A stretch of 64,000 nucleotides of DNA from Leptospiraceae bacterium (GTDB taxonomy: Bacteria; Spirochaetota; Leptospiria; Leptospirales; Leptospiraceae), in the NCBI GenBank assembly GCA_947458405.1, contig CANGZW010000002.1, forward strand, positions 37,055-101,054. Reading direction: 5' to 3'. The notes under the pieces were generated by a model. It did not search any database. It saw only the letters and a program-made list of their open reading frames with translations, and was not told where the DNA came from. Each line of letters starts with the position of its first letter. The first letter of the stretch is position 1. Below, piece by piece: positions 36,682 through 46,090 of this stretch. The position numbers and the translations under genes were made by a program.

Positions 36682-37896
36682 ATGAAGATAGAGTCTTTTT
36701 ATAAATTTTTTCTGATGACCCCCGTTTCTCATTTCCCTGTCTTGGGAGAGGAAGGAGTATCTATTGGTCTTTTATCGAGGGATAAAATCTCTCGTGAAAT
36801 GGCAGATTTAGATTCGAGTGGAATCGAATACGAGACGATTCCCGAACATTTACTTTCTTATGAAATTACAGATTCAATTATTAAATATTTTCAAAATCAT
36901 AGAACCATTCCTGTCTTAAATATTTATGCTCAAAGGGTAGATACTTGGGAAAAACCCAGATTTCTCGCTGAATGCTCTGACCTCCTAAATAAAAAATCCT
37001 CAGAAAAACCACCTATCATTCAAGAGAAAAATGAACCACAATCATCAGAGTCAGCAAATAAAATGTTGATTTATAAATATTCAGAATTAATTCTACAGAA
37101 TTTTCCGGATGCTTTATTCTCAACAGATAAAGATGGAAATACAACATTTTATAATGAAAAATTCGAAAAACATGTATTAGCAAAGCATATTTTTAGAGAT
37201 AGTATTACGTTAGCAGAAAAGTACTTCAAAGAATTAAATAGAGATTTAATATCAGAATACCTTAAGTCAGTAGAATTGGAGGAGAGTAGTAATACACAAT
37301 TTCCGGTTTTGCAGGCATATGTTAAAAATATTGATTTTACTGTAAGAATAGTTACTTTAAAAGGGGACGATAAGGTTTTAGGCTTTCTTTATCATCTATC
37401 CGAATCTACAAAAAGTGATATTGTTCCCGATGAAATAATATCAAAATCATCCGATTTTATATCAATAGAAGAGGCTTTTGAAGAAGGATATTCTCTAAAT
37501 CAACTTTTAAAAGAAGTAGAGGCAGGATATATCTTAAAAAGCTTTAAGAAAAATCATGAAAATATAAGTCATACAGCAAATGCATTGGGTATTCCCCGAT
37601 CTACACTCCAAAATAGAATTAAATATTTAGAACTATCGGATAAATTAGGTAGAGATCCCGAGTCACCAATTCCCAGACTAAAAAAAGTGGATATAAATAG
37701 TAATACATTTAAAAAAAGTAATCAAATCAACGAAGAATTTGATGAAGATTATTTGGAAGATCCCCTACATTCTCAGGCAAAAAATTTAAGTCACATGGAA
37801 GCTTTAGCCGATAATAAAATAGAAGATAAAAAATCGAAAAAAAAATCAGTTCTAAAAAGAAAAAGTTCTTCCCAAATGAATAGTAAGAAGAAATAG
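36682..37896 (+). CDS. PAS-domain regulator with Fis-type DNA-binding helix-turn-helix
   Basis: A 404-residue protein. The N-terminal 110 residues are unrecognised. A PAS-like domain follows ('LILQNFPDALFSTDKDGNTT'). A Fis/NtrC-type HTH occupies about residues 275-316 ('LKEVEAGYILKSFKKNHENI', then 'NALGIPRSTLQNRIKYL'). The AAA+ ATPase that normally lies between sensor and HTH in NtrC-type proteins is absent, so it cannot activate sigma-54 by the usual mechanism. The last 80 residues are acidic, then very Lys/Ser-rich. It lies just before rho with a 106-bp gap. Confidence 0.75.
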   Translation: MKIESFYKFFLMTPVSHFPVLGEEGVSIGLLSRDKISREMADLDSSGIEYETIPEHLLSYEITDSIIKYFQNHRTIPVLNIYAQRVDTWEKPRFLAECSDLLNKKSSEKPPIIQEKNEPQSSESANKMLIYKYSELILQNFPDALFSTDKDGNTTFYNEKFEKHVLAKHIFRDSITLAEKYFKELNRDLISEYLKSVELEESSNTQFPVLQAYVKNIDFTVRIVTLKGDDKVLGFLYHLSESTKSDIVPDEIISKSSDFISIEEAFEEGYSLNQLLKEVEAGYILKSFKKNHENISHTANALGIPRSTLQNRIKYLELSDKLGRDPESPIPRLKKVDINSNTFKKSNQINEEFDEDYLEDPLHSQAKNLSHMEALADNKIEDKKSKKKSVLKRKSSSQMNSKKK

Positions 37897-38002
37897 TTGC
37901 TACAGGCTCCATTGCAAAGATCGAACTCTCGATCCATTTCATTTAAGCACTAACCTTCAAAAATTTTTAAATCTAAATCTATATTAATCCCCGAAAATCA
38001 CT

Positions 38003-39409
38003 ATGGCTATAAGCAAGAAAAAAGAAGAAACCTACGAAGAAGAAGTAAACGAAGAAAGTTCTAATGTATCAACTGTCTCTACAAACCATGAAAATGGTGT
38101 AGATCATTCACACCGAAATTTTCGAAAGAAAAAGAAGTATGAAGGGCAAGTTCCCGACCCAATCGATCTAACCCGATTAAAGCAAAGATCTATTGGCGAG
38201 TTAATGGAAATTGCTAGAGACATGAAGCTCGAAAATACAAATGGATTGAAAAAACAAAATTTAATATTTTCAATTCTTCAAGCACAAACAGAGAGAGAGG
38301 GGCAGGTCTTTGCTTCTGGCGTAATGGAAAAACTTCCCGATGGATATGGTTTTTTACGTTCTCCTGATTATAATTATTTCCCTGGTCCTGATGATATTTA
38401 TGTATCACCTTCTCAAATAAAGCTATTTGGATTACGAACTGGTGATACTGTGGAAGGACAAATACGTCCTCCTAAAGAAGCCGAAAGATTTTTTGCAATG
38501 CTTAGGGTCGAATCTATCAATGGATTTTCTCCTGAAATTGCCAATAAGCGAGCATTATTCGACAACCTAACACCTTTATATCCAAATTCCAGAATTAATA
38601 TGCAATATGATCCAAGTCATTTGGATACAAGGATTCTTGATTTAATGGTTCCTGTAGGAAAAGGCCAGCGGGGTTTGATAGTCGCCCCTCCTAGAACAGG
38701 AAAGACGGTTTTAATGCAGAGCATTGCTAATGCGATTACAACCAACCATCCTGAAATTGTATTGATAGTATTATTGATTGATGAGAGACCCGAAGAAGTT
38801 ACTGATATGGCTCGAAATGTGAAGGGAGAGGTTGTGAGTTCTACATTTGATGAACCGGCCCAGAGACACGTTCAGGTTGCGGAAATGGTAATTGAAAAGG
38901 CTAAGAGATTGGTTGAGCATGGAAAGGATGTTGTTATCCTACTAGATTCAATTACTAGACTTGCTAGAGCCTATAATCAGGTGATTCCTACATCGGGTAA
39001 AATCCTATCCGGTGGGGTTGATTCTAATGCACTTCATAAACCAAAAAGGTTTTTCGGTGCCGCTCGTAACTTAGAAGAGGGTGGATCTCTTACGATTATG
39101 GCAACTGCCCTCATAGATACCGGTTCCAAAATGGATGAAGTAATTTTTGAAGAATTCAAAGGAACAGGTAATATGGAAGTTCATTTGGATAGAAAATTAT
39201 CTGATAAGAGAATTTTTCCAGCAATAGATATTAATAAATCCGGAACCCGAAAAGAAGAGCTTTTACTCAGAGCTGATGTTCTACAAAAAGTATTTGTTTT
39301 GAGAAAGGTACTTTCCCCTATGAGCATTACTGAAAGTATGGAATTATTGTTGGATAAGATGCGGGGAACCAAAAGCAATGATGCTTTCCTTGCAAGTATG
39401 AATACATAA
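38003..39409 (+). CDS. rho: Transcription termination factor Rho
   Basis: A 468-residue Rho. A charged N-terminal extension of about 50 residues precedes the Rho-N helix domain ('[20 protein letters not shown]'), the cold-shock RNA-binding domain ('GYGFLRSP', '[18 protein letters not shown]'), then the ATPase with Walker A '[11 protein letters not shown]' (about 227-237), '[13 protein letters not shown]' and the Q/R loop area '[20 protein letters not shown]'. The catalytic parts look complete. It is followed 12 nt later by rpmE. Confidence 0.97.
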   Translation: MAISKKKEETYEEEVNEESSNVSTVSTNHENGVDHSHRNFRKKKKYEGQVPDPIDLTRLKQRSIGELMEIARDMKLENTNGLKKQNLIFSILQAQTEREGQVFASGVMEKLPDGYGFLRSPDYNYFPGPDDIYVSPSQIKLFGLRTGDTVEGQIRPPKEAERFFAMLRVESINGFSPEIANKRALFDNLTPLYPNSRINMQYDPSHLDTRILDLMVPVGKGQRGLIVAPPRTGKTVLMQSIANAITTNHPEIVLIVLLIDERPEEVTDMARNVKGEVVSSTFDEPAQRHVQVAEMVIEKAKRLVEHGKDVVILLDSITRLARAYNQVIPTSGKILSGGVDSNALHKPKRFFGAARNLEEGGSLTIMATALIDTGSKMDEVIFEEFKGTGNMEVHLDRKLSDKRIFPAIDINKSGTRKEELLLRADVLQKVFVLRKVLSPMSITESMELLLDKMRGTKSNDAFLASMNT

Positions 39410-39421
39410 TCGGAGAATAAA

Positions 39422-39622
39422 ATGAAACAAGGAATTCATCCTAATTACATTGCGGCAAAAATTCGATGTGCTTGTGGGAGCATAATCGAGACAAAATCTA
39501 CAAGAGGGGATCTTATTGTAGAAATATGTTCATCCTGTCACCCTTTTTACACTGATAAGGCAAAGGCTGTTACAACTGCTGGACGGGTTGATAAATTTAA
39601 GAAAAAATATAAAATTCAGTAG
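39422..39622 (+). CDS. rpmE: Ribosomal protein L31 (zinc form)
   Basis: A 66-residue L31 with the four zinc cysteines of the C+ form (16, 18, 36, 39: 'RCACG' and 'CSSCHPFYT'). A 'GGAG' ribosome binding site precedes the ATG. It is probably co-transcribed with rho, a common arrangement in bacteria, and a strong hairpin follows 10 nt after the stop. Zinc starvation would be expected to favour a C- paralogue if one exists elsewhere. Confidence 0.96.
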   Translation: MKQGIHPNYIAAKIRCACGSIIETKSTRGDLIVEICSSCHPFYTDKAKAVTTAGRVDKFKKKYKIQ

Positions 39623-39631
39623 TATCACTCA

Positions 39632-39661
39632 TTCTCCTGAGACTTTTCAGTTTCAGGAGAA
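39632..39661 (+). terminator. Hairpin after rpmE
   Basis: TTCTCCTGAGACT (39632-39644) pairs with AGTTTCAGGAGAA (39649-39661): 13 bp with one G-U wobble and a tight 4-nt loop. The trailing sequence is T-rich only in part. It is probably the end of the rho-rpmE transcript. Confidence 0.6.
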
Positions 39662-39713
39662 ATATCAAATTTCTTCCTACCTCATATATTCCTAAAACAT
39701 ATAAAATTTATTT

Positions 39714-39967
39714 TTAAGCAATAGAATTAGATGCATCTTTTACTTGAAGGGCTATATTTCTAATTTGATTGGCTGTATCTGAAATTTTTGTGATACTTGA
39801 GGTAATCGTTTCTACATTATTTGCGGCTATAGTATAGTTCCATTTTTTAAATCTTCCCAAAATCTCTTATAAGACTCACTTCTAACTTCATTTTCATCGA
39901 CAGAAATTTGATGATGCAATCCTTTAATTTCATGTAGGCTATAGGACATTAAATTAAGAAAATTCAT
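39714..39967 (-). pseudogene. Remnant of a PAS-containing methyl-accepting chemotaxis protein
   Basis: On the minus strand, 'MNFLNLMSYSLHEIKGLHH' and 'SESYKRFWEDLKNG' match the PAS module of Aer/MCP-type proteins, which commonly reads EIxGKHH...SxEYxxFWExL. After a stop, a second frame gives 'ETITSSITKISDTANQI' and 'IALQVKDASNSIA', a piece of an MCP signalling coiled coil, ending in TAA at 39714-39716. The whole region between PAS and this piece is missing, so this is an internally deleted, frame-disrupted relic. Confidence 0.6.
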
Positions 39968-40196
39968 AGCTTGCTCTATTGTAGTACATAAATAATTATT
40001 AACCAAATACCATTAAATGAAATTTCTTATAGAAGTCAATTTTTCTAGATTAAATCTCTTTTAGATACTAATTAATTAAATAAAATGTAACTTCATCATA
40101 TGATGAATATATTTTAAATTTTAAAAATGACTGTATATTATTATAAAATTTTTTCTCTTATAGTAATTATACAAAAATTATATTCTAAATTAATGG

Positions 40197-40317
40197 CTAT
40201 TTATTTTGAATAAACTGGTCTGGGGTAACCCAAGTTTTATGGTGAGGTTCGAACAATGCCAATAGACTTACCTGTCAATTTTCAGTAAGGTCGAAGCGAA
40301 CCGCTGTCTAATTACAA
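40197..40317 (-). pseudogene. Short coding-like remnant with an in-frame TGA
   Basis: The minus frame reads 'TAVRFDLTEN', a TGA, then 'QVSLLALFEPHHKTWVTPDQ' and ends at TAG (40197-40199). The residue composition looks like real protein, and the sequence is GC-richer than its surroundings. No family was recognised and there is no start codon, so I treat it as a possible gene fragment only. Confidence 0.3.
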
Positions 40318-40383
40318 TTAAATAATATTAATTATTAATATATAAATAATATTTGAATAAAAGTTCTAATTTCAATTCTTGAT

Positions 40384-40884
40384 TTATTTAATTTTTTCTT
40401 TTACAATTATTTCAAGTGCGGGTCTCTTGATTTGATAAATAAAATGATATTTTTCTCCTGCAAATTCAGAATCTGCTACAATTTTTCCATATTCTTCTAT
40501 TAATATTCGAAGATCAACTTTTCCTTCCGGGCTCATATTAGGAATAGCTTCTGCTAAAAGCATTCGAAGGGCTTTTCTTTTGGCAACATCTTGAGCTTCC
40601 TCTAATGCTTCCGTTTTGCTTGTTTTAAGCGAACTAATCTTGATCTGGAAAGTAGATGAATCTACAAAGCCTTCTTTAGAAGAATTCCAATCTGTAATAC
40701 CTGTGGTGCGCATGGATATTTTATCAGATTTAGAGGCTATTTTAAGAGAGCTTTCATCAATATCCTGCTCGTCCCTAATAATTTTGGATTGAGATTGACA
40801 ATTAATCTGAATAATTAACAAAATAGATGACAATATTATGTTAATATAATTTGTAATATTTTGATTTTTTGAGAGGGGGTTCAT
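40384..40884 (-). CDS. Lipoprotein of unknown function
   Basis: A 166-residue predicted lipoprotein; the signal ends in 'IIQINC'. The mature part has a helix with Ala every three to four residues ('SKTEALEEAQDVAKRKALRM'), reminiscent of LPP20-type lipoproteins, then a beta-type end ('KYHFIYQIKRPALEIIV'). Function is unknown. The gene reads away from the flagellar operon, whose promoter region lies upstream of it. Confidence 0.68.
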   Translation of the reverse strand: MNPLSKNQNITNYINIILSSILLIIQINCQSQSKIIRDEQDIDESSLKIASKSDKISMRTTGITDWNSSKEGFVDSSTFQIKISSLKTSKTEALEEAQDVAKRKALRMLLAEAIPNMSPEGKVDLRILIEEYGKIVADSEFAGEKYHFIYQIKRPALEIIVKEKIK

Positions 40885-41079
40885 ATAAATTCTCCAAAAT
40901 TAGTAAAAAAATACTTTAGGTTACTAAGAGTTCTTTCGTATAATACATTGTGAACTTTGATTTTAAGACATAATTTTTTATTAAACAAGTTTTTCATTCT
41001 TCCGTTAATTAGACTATATATTTAGTTCCCTCCTAAATACTTAATTTTTTATTTTTTTTCAGAAAAAGTAAAAAAAAAA

Positions 41080-41107
41080 TTGTACTTTTCTGTCGATTTC
41101 TTATTAT
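41080..41107 (+). promoter_or_regulatory. Candidate promoter of the flagellar operon
   Basis: TTGTAC (41080-41085), a 16-bp spacer, and TATTAT (41102-41107, 5 of 6 consensus bases) would start transcription near 41114, 25 nt before fliF. The -35 match is poor. A sigma-28 site was considered and rejected. AGGTAAG before the ATG at 41139 is a good ribosome binding site. Confidence 0.35.
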
Positions 41108-41138
41108 GTCACTGATTAAAGTTTCTATGAGGTAAGCT

Positions 41139-42839
41139 ATGCCGGAATCGATTGCAAAATTTTTCACCCAATTTAAAGAATTATTCAGTAAACTCGACTC
41201 AACTAAAAGAATAATATTAGGAACAGTCGTAGGGGTGATAATAATCGCAGTTATTGTTCTATCCACTCTCTCTACTCAGAAGACAAGCGTTGTATTATTT
41301 AAAGATTTACAATCCAAAGAGTTTGCAGAAATCACTAAGAAATTAGATGCTATGGGCTATTCTTATTCAGGAGCAGATACTTCTATTATAACTGTTGATC
41401 CGGATAAGAGACAGGAGATAATAACTCGTCTTGCTCAGGAGAATTTAATCCCAACTGGCGTTCAGGGATGGGAGCTCTTTGATATTGAAAAATTCACTGA
41501 GACACAATTTGATAAGGATATAAAAAAATATAGAGCATTAAAAGGTGCAATTGAAAAGTCACTCTCCACGCTTCGCTCAATAGAAAAAGCAGATGTAAAT
41601 ATTGCTCTTCCCGAAAATGATTTGTTTGAAAGCAATGCATCTCCAGTAAAAGCCTCTGTAATACTACATTTTATACCAGGTGTAGATAGTTTATCAAAAA
41701 AAGAAGTTAAAGGAATTGTAAATTTAGTTTCAAGAGCTGTTCCAAGATTAAAACCTGAAAATGTTAGTGTCGCCGATGCAGATGGAAAGATAATTAGTGA
41801 TTTTGAAGAAGATTTAGAAAAAGATAGAATAGAGCTCAGATTGGTTCAAGAGAAATTAAGAATCGAAGAAGAGCAGAGAATGAAAAGATTAATAGACATA
41901 CGTAATACTTTACGTTGGAGTTTGGGCGGAGAGGACAGAGTAGATATTACCAGATTTGAATATGCTCTAAATTGGGATAAGGTAACTTATAAAGAAAATA
42001 ATGTATCTCCAGTTGTAAAAATTCCTGATGATCCTAGCACTCCATATTCTGAATTAGAAATTGTTGATGGCAACTCATTAAAAGTTTCCTCTAAAGAAAC
42101 TACTGAAAAATTTACTGGTAGAGGTTTTACTCCCGACGGACCCGCTGGAACTGAACCAAATCTTCCTCCAGGATATAAAGATACTGACTACCAAAAGGCA
42201 GAATATGCCAAAGGCGAAAATATCAATAATTTTGAATTTAATCGTAAGGTAAGTGAAGTACAGAAACAACCATGGAAAGTGGAGAAAGTTGCACTTTCAG
42301 TTGTTGTGGATGGGGTTTGGGAAAAAAAAGAATCTACGGATGGAGTAAAATTCGAGAGAGTTTATAAGCCCGTATCTAAAGAAGATTTAGCTTTAATAAA
42401 GAAAAATTTAGAAGCTGCAATTGCTTTTGAACCTACAAGAGGGGATAAGATTAGCATCATAACTATTCCAAAGGATAGAACAAATCAGTTTTATCAAGAG
42501 GATATGGAACTTGCAAAACAAAAAGCTATTCGTAGTGCAATTATAACATCATTAGCAATTTTAACTTTCTTAGTCTTAGTGATACTAATTTACAGAGCAG
42601 TGAAAAAAGAAATTGCAAGACGTAGAAGAGTCAAGGAAGAAGAACTTGCCGCTCAACAACAAATGATGAGAGAGGCAGCACTTAGAGTAATGGAAGAGGG
42701 GGGAGCAGATGTTGAGATTTCTCTCGATGAAAAGCTCCGTCGTGAACTTCTAGAGAATGCAATTAGTATGGCAAAAGAAAAACCAGAGGAAGTAGCACAA
42801 TTATTGAGAACCTGGTTGTCAGACGAAGAGGCGGGCTGA
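41139..42839 (+). CDS. fliF: Flagellar MS-ring protein FliF
   Basis: A 566-residue MS-ring protein. Transmembrane helix 1 ('[19 protein letters not shown]') lies near residue 30. The periplasmic ring-building domains follow ('LVPTG'-like '[15 protein letters not shown]', '[19 protein letters not shown]'), then a second helix near 470 and a cytosolic C-terminus ('[14 protein letters not shown]') that is the FliG-binding end. It forms the rotor base in the inner membrane. It is the first gene of the operon, with fliG following after 3 nt. Confidence 0.95.
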   Translation: MPESIAKFFTQFKELFSKLDSTKRIILGTVVGVIIIAVIVLSTLSTQKTSVVLFKDLQSKEFAEITKKLDAMGYSYSGADTSIITVDPDKRQEIITRLAQENLIPTGVQGWELFDIEKFTETQFDKDIKKYRALKGAIEKSLSTLRSIEKADVNIALPENDLFESNASPVKASVILHFIPGVDSLSKKEVKGIVNLVSRAVPRLKPENVSVADADGKIISDFEEDLEKDRIELRLVQEKLRIEEEQRMKRLIDIRNTLRWSLGGEDRVDITRFEYALNWDKVTYKENNVSPVVKIPDDPSTPYSELEIVDGNSLKVSSKETTEKFTGRGFTPDGPAGTEPNLPPGYKDTDYQKAEYAKGENINNFEFNRKVSEVQKQPWKVEKVALSVVVDGVWEKKESTDGVKFERVYKPVSKEDLALIKKNLEAAIAFEPTRGDKISIITIPKDRTNQFYQEDMELAKQKAIRSAIITSLAILTFLVLVILIYRAVKKEIARRRRVKEEELAAQQQMMREAALRVMEEGGADVEISLDEKLRRELLENAISMAKEKPEEVAQLLRTWLSDEEAG

Positions 42840-42842
42840 TAG

Positions 42843-43802
42843 GTGGCTAATATGCATTCAAAAGAAAAAGCGGCTGTTCTATTTAGTATGATTGGAGAGC
42901 ATTTACCAAAAGAAGTGCTCTCCGAATTAAAAAATGAAGAACTAGAAAAATTAATGGATGCTCTTGCAAAGTTACCTAAGACATCTAAGATGGACGAAAG
43001 GAATATTTTAAATACTTTCAACCAAACAATATCAGGGGATAAGCCACAAAAAAGATCCCCCCTTTATATTGTTGAAAAGCCTAAAAATGAACAAAAATAT
43101 CAATCTAACGCACCCCGTACTTCACCTTTAAATGATCTTAAACGTAAGACAAAGGAAGAATTAGAGTTAATTATTAGAGGGGAGGAGCCAAAGACAATAG
43201 CAAGAGTAATGTGTTTTTGTGATCCCGATGCAGCTTCTAGAATTATAGAAGAATTTCCTGAAAAAATAAGAGATAATATAGTCAAAGAGATACAAAATAT
43301 AGATTTTTATTCAGAATCAATGAAATCTGAATTAGAAGCCTTTCTATTTTTTAAGTATGATCTAATAGAATCAAGATCAATAGTAACAAAAGTAAAAAAC
43401 AGAAGCGGAAAAACGATAGCGGATTTACTTTCCAGGATTAATCCCCATATATCCTCTAAATTATTTTCTAGTATCAAAGAACGAGATCCTGAGTTTGCAC
43501 AAAGCGTTAATGAACATTATTATACTATAACAGATTTAATGAATATTGGTAGAACATCTCTCTCAAATTTTCTATCCGAATTTCATCCTATTATTCTTGC
43601 GTGTGCATTAAAAGGGGTAGAAACGGATTTAAAAAAAAATATTTTAGAAAGATGTGATCCATGGTTAAGCAAACAAATTAATATTGAAATAGATTCTATG
43701 GGTCCAATTTCTTATGCAGAAATTGATTTAGCACAAAAAGCAATTATTGAAAGCCTGAATAAAGCAATTGATTCTGGTAAGATAAAGTTATGGAAGGTAT
43801 GA
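42843..43802 (+). CDS. fliG: FliG-family rotor protein, divergent paralogue
   Basis: A 319-residue FliG homologue, slightly short for the family (about 335-345). Family landmarks are present but altered: the middle-domain EHPQTIA motif reads 'EEPKTIARVM', and the C-terminal 'CALKG' and 'IDSMGPISYAEIDLAQKAI' match the torque domain. The torque helix, normally 'DDRSIQxxLREV', reads 'NIGRTSLSNFLSEF' (about 234-247), so the paired aspartates that face the stator are lost. Spirochaetes usually carry more than one FliG. This one probably has a structural or regulatory role, with a canonical copy elsewhere. It lies between fliF and fliH. Confidence 0.85.
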   Translation: MANMHSKEKAAVLFSMIGEHLPKEVLSELKNEELEKLMDALAKLPKTSKMDERNILNTFNQTISGDKPQKRSPLYIVEKPKNEQKYQSNAPRTSPLNDLKRKTKEELELIIRGEEPKTIARVMCFCDPDAASRIIEEFPEKIRDNIVKEIQNIDFYSESMKSELEAFLFFKYDLIESRSIVTKVKNRSGKTIADLLSRINPHISSKLFSSIKERDPEFAQSVNEHYYTITDLMNIGRTSLSNFLSEFHPIILACALKGVETDLKKNILERCDPWLSKQINIEIDSMGPISYAEIDLAQKAIIESLNKAIDSGKIKLWKV

Positions 43803-43803
43803 C

Positions 43804-44727
43804 ATGGCAAAATTAGTATTTAAACCCCTACAAATTGCAGATGCACAAGAGCAAGTAGATATAGCTATTTCAGAAAAGTATAAGAAATTTCATAAAAGTG
43901 AAGTAGAAGAAGAATATGAAGTAGATACAGAAGGAAATGTTATAGAGCAATACCAAGGTCCATCCATTGATGAAATCGAACAAGAATTAGAGAGATATCG
44001 CCAAGAAACAGAAGAACAAGTTCGCCAAATGTTGTCAGAAGCACAGGCAAAGGCGGATAAAGTTGTTGAAGAGGGTAAAACTCGAGCTTTTCAATTAATT
44101 CAAGATTCAAAAGAAAAAGTAAAAATTGAAGAAGATACAGGAAAAGCTAAAGCAGATCAAATCTTAGATAGAGCTAAACTTGAAGTAGAAAGAATGATCA
44201 AGGAAGCAGAAATGAAGGTTGCTGAGATTGAACATGAGGCTTATCAAAGAGGGTATGACGCAGGTAGAGAAGTTGGTTTTAAAAAGGGTCAAGCTGAAGT
44301 AAGACGATTAATAGATAGATTGGGAACAATTGTTGGTAAAGCCATTGATATTAGGGAAGATATCATTCAAGCTTCAGAAAAACAAATGGTTGAAATGATA
44401 CTCATCATTGCCAGAAAAGTAATCAAAGATGAAATTGTAGAACGAAAAGAAATTGTATTAAATAATATTAGAGAAGCTCTCAAGAGAATTAAAGATAGAG
44501 ATAGAGTTGATATAAGAGTGAATTTTTCTGACCTAGAAATTACAACTGCTCATAAAGATGAATTGATTAAATTGATGGAATCTCTTAGGAAAGTTAATAT
44601 TTATGAAGATTCTAGAATTGATCGTGGTGGTGTAATTATTGAAACAGATGTCGGTGCAATTGATGCACGTATCTCAACACAATTGAAAGAAATCGAGGAA
44701 GCAATACGTAACGCGGAACCAATTTAA
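43804..44727 (+). CDS. fliH: Flagellar export regulator FliH
   Basis: A 307-residue FliH. A long Glu/Gln/Lys-rich coiled coil occupies residues about 55-165, including 'AYQRGYDAGREVGFKKGQAE', a compact version of the GxxxG-type helix typical of FliH. A V-ATPase-E-like C-terminal domain follows ('MILIIARKVIKDEIVERKEI', 'DRGGVIIETDVGAIDARI'). FliH holds the FliI ATPase at the export gate and controls its activity. The start is 1 nt after the fliG stop, and its end overlaps fliI by 1 nt. Confidence 0.93.
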   Translation: MAKLVFKPLQIADAQEQVDIAISEKYKKFHKSEVEEEYEVDTEGNVIEQYQGPSIDEIEQELERYRQETEEQVRQMLSEAQAKADKVVEEGKTRAFQLIQDSKEKVKIEEDTGKAKADQILDRAKLEVERMIKEAEMKVAEIEHEAYQRGYDAGREVGFKKGQAEVRRLIDRLGTIVGKAIDIREDIIQASEKQMVEMILIIARKVIKDEIVERKEIVLNNIREALKRIKDRDRVDIRVNFSDLEITTAHKDELIKLMESLRKVNIYEDSRIDRGGVIIETDVGAIDARISTQLKEIEEAIRNAEPI

Positions 44728-46088
44728 TGATTGAGAAGAAGTTTGGCGAACGAGTAAATGTCTTAGAAAAATACCTTAGTATTCTTCATAAGACAGAGCC
44801 TATTCGTAAAAGTGGTCGTGTAACACGCGTATCCGGAAATGTGATTTTCTCACAGGGACCTCCCGACTCTAAAGTCGGCGAAATTATGGAAATTGAAAGA
44901 CAGGATCGGAAAGGCTATCTTCAATGTGAAATAATTGGTTTCGACGGACATAAATATACACTTATGCCTTTAGGGGAAGTAGATGGGATTTATCCTAAAG
45001 CGGCAGTTTATTCGTCCGGACAGAAATTAATTTTACCAGTTGGAAAAGATATTCTTGGTAGGGTAATTAACGGAGCGGCAAAACCAATAGATGGAAAAGG
45101 TGTGTTAGTTAGTAAAGAAGAGCGCTTTCCTGATAATGAACCAATCAATCCCTTACAAAGACCAATGATAAAAGATATCCTTGAGACTGGAGTTAAAGCC
45201 ATCGACGGACTTTTAACTGTAGGTCGGGGCCAAAGAATAGGTATATTTTCTGGATCAGGTGTTGGTAAATCTAGTCTATTAGGTATGATTTCACGTTATA
45301 CAAATGCTGATATTAATGTGATTGCATTGGTTGGGGAAAGAGGTCGTGAAGTAAATGAATTCTTAGAAGTAGAATTGGGACAGGAAGCTCTTCAGAAAAG
45401 TGTTGTATTTGTTGCAACTTCAGATTCACCTAGAATGCAACAAATTAATTGTGCACTTTTAGCAACAAGTGCCGCAGAATACTTTAGAGATCAAGGGTAT
45501 CATGTAAACTTACTTATGGATTCTCTTACAAGATTTGCACAAGCCGCAAGAGAAGTTTCAATTTCTCATGGAGAACCTGCTATTACTAGGGGGTTTTCAG
45601 CAACAGTTTTCACAAAACTTGCAAAACTCGTTGAACGCTCTGGAACATCTCCAAATGGAGGAACTATAACTGGATTTTATACGATATTGACTGAACCAGA
45701 TGAAATGAATGATCCCATTGCCGATGCAGTAAGGGGATATCTTGATGGACATATAGTACTAAATAGAACATTGGCAGAAAAAAATCATTATCCTGCTATT
45801 GATATTCCTGCATCACTTTCTCGTGTGATGCAAAAAGTTGTATCTGAAGAGCATTCTATGTACTCTGGATTTATTCGGGAACTGATTACAACATATAATT
45901 CTAATGAGGAATTAATTCGGTTATCGGCATACGTAAAAGGATCAGATTCCAAAGTGGATATGGCAATTTCTAAAAAAGATGCAATTGATGAATTTCTCAA
46001 GCAAAGAATTGAAACAAAATCAACTTTTGAAGAAGCTAAAAAAATTCTAACAAATATATTTTTAAATTCTCAGGAAGATGAGTATTAA
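44727..46088 (+). CDS. fliI: Flagellum-specific export ATPase FliI
   Basis: A 453-residue ATPase of the F1-beta-like type III export family. Walker A is 'GIFSGSGVGKSSLLGM' (about 174-189), followed by 'VALVGERGREVNEFLE', Walker B 'YHVNLLMDSLTRFAQAAREV' and 'FYTILTEPDEMNDPIADAVR'. It unfolds or primes export of flagellar axial proteins at the base of the periplasmic flagellum. Length and motifs are complete. Confidence 0.97.
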   Translation: MIEKKFGERVNVLEKYLSILHKTEPIRKSGRVTRVSGNVIFSQGPPDSKVGEIMEIERQDRKGYLQCEIIGFDGHKYTLMPLGEVDGIYPKAAVYSSGQKLILPVGKDILGRVINGAAKPIDGKGVLVSKEERFPDNEPINPLQRPMIKDILETGVKAIDGLLTVGRGQRIGIFSGSGVGKSSLLGMISRYTNADINVIALVGERGREVNEFLEVELGQEALQKSVVFVATSDSPRMQQINCALLATSAAEYFRDQGYHVNLLMDSLTRFAQAAREVSISHGEPAITRGFSATVFTKLAKLVERSGTSPNGGTITGFYTILTEPDEMNDPIADAVRGYLDGHIVLNRTLAEKNHYPAIDIPASLSRVMQKVVSEEHSMYSGFIRELITTYNSNEELIRLSAYVKGSDSKVDMAISKKDAIDEFLKQRIETKSTFEEAKKILTNIFLNSQEDEY

Positions 46089-46090
46089 AA

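Larger units (their letters stand above)
39623..40383. other. Intergenic region, 761 bp, with gene remnants
   Basis: No intact gene. It holds the rpmE hairpin, a minus-strand chemoreceptor remnant (39714-39967), an AT-rich stretch, and a second, very short minus-strand coding-like segment (40197-40317) with higher GC than its surroundings. The composition suggests a spot where genes were lost or inserted and then decayed. Confidence 0.6.

Noticed and set aside
37919..37934. Small hairpin GATCGA/TCGATC between the PAS-Fis gene and rho
   Set aside because: Only 6 bp with a 4-nt loop and no T-run. It is too weak to call a terminator.
40215..40265. tRNA-like stretch containing GGTTCGAAC
   Set aside because: The bases around GTTCGAA do not form a T-stem, and no acceptor or anticodon stem could be built.
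41069..41099. Sigma-28-like promoter (TAAA and GTCGATTT) before fliF
   Set aside because: The spacing is about 4 bp too long and the TAAA is part of a long A-run, so the match is not meaningful.
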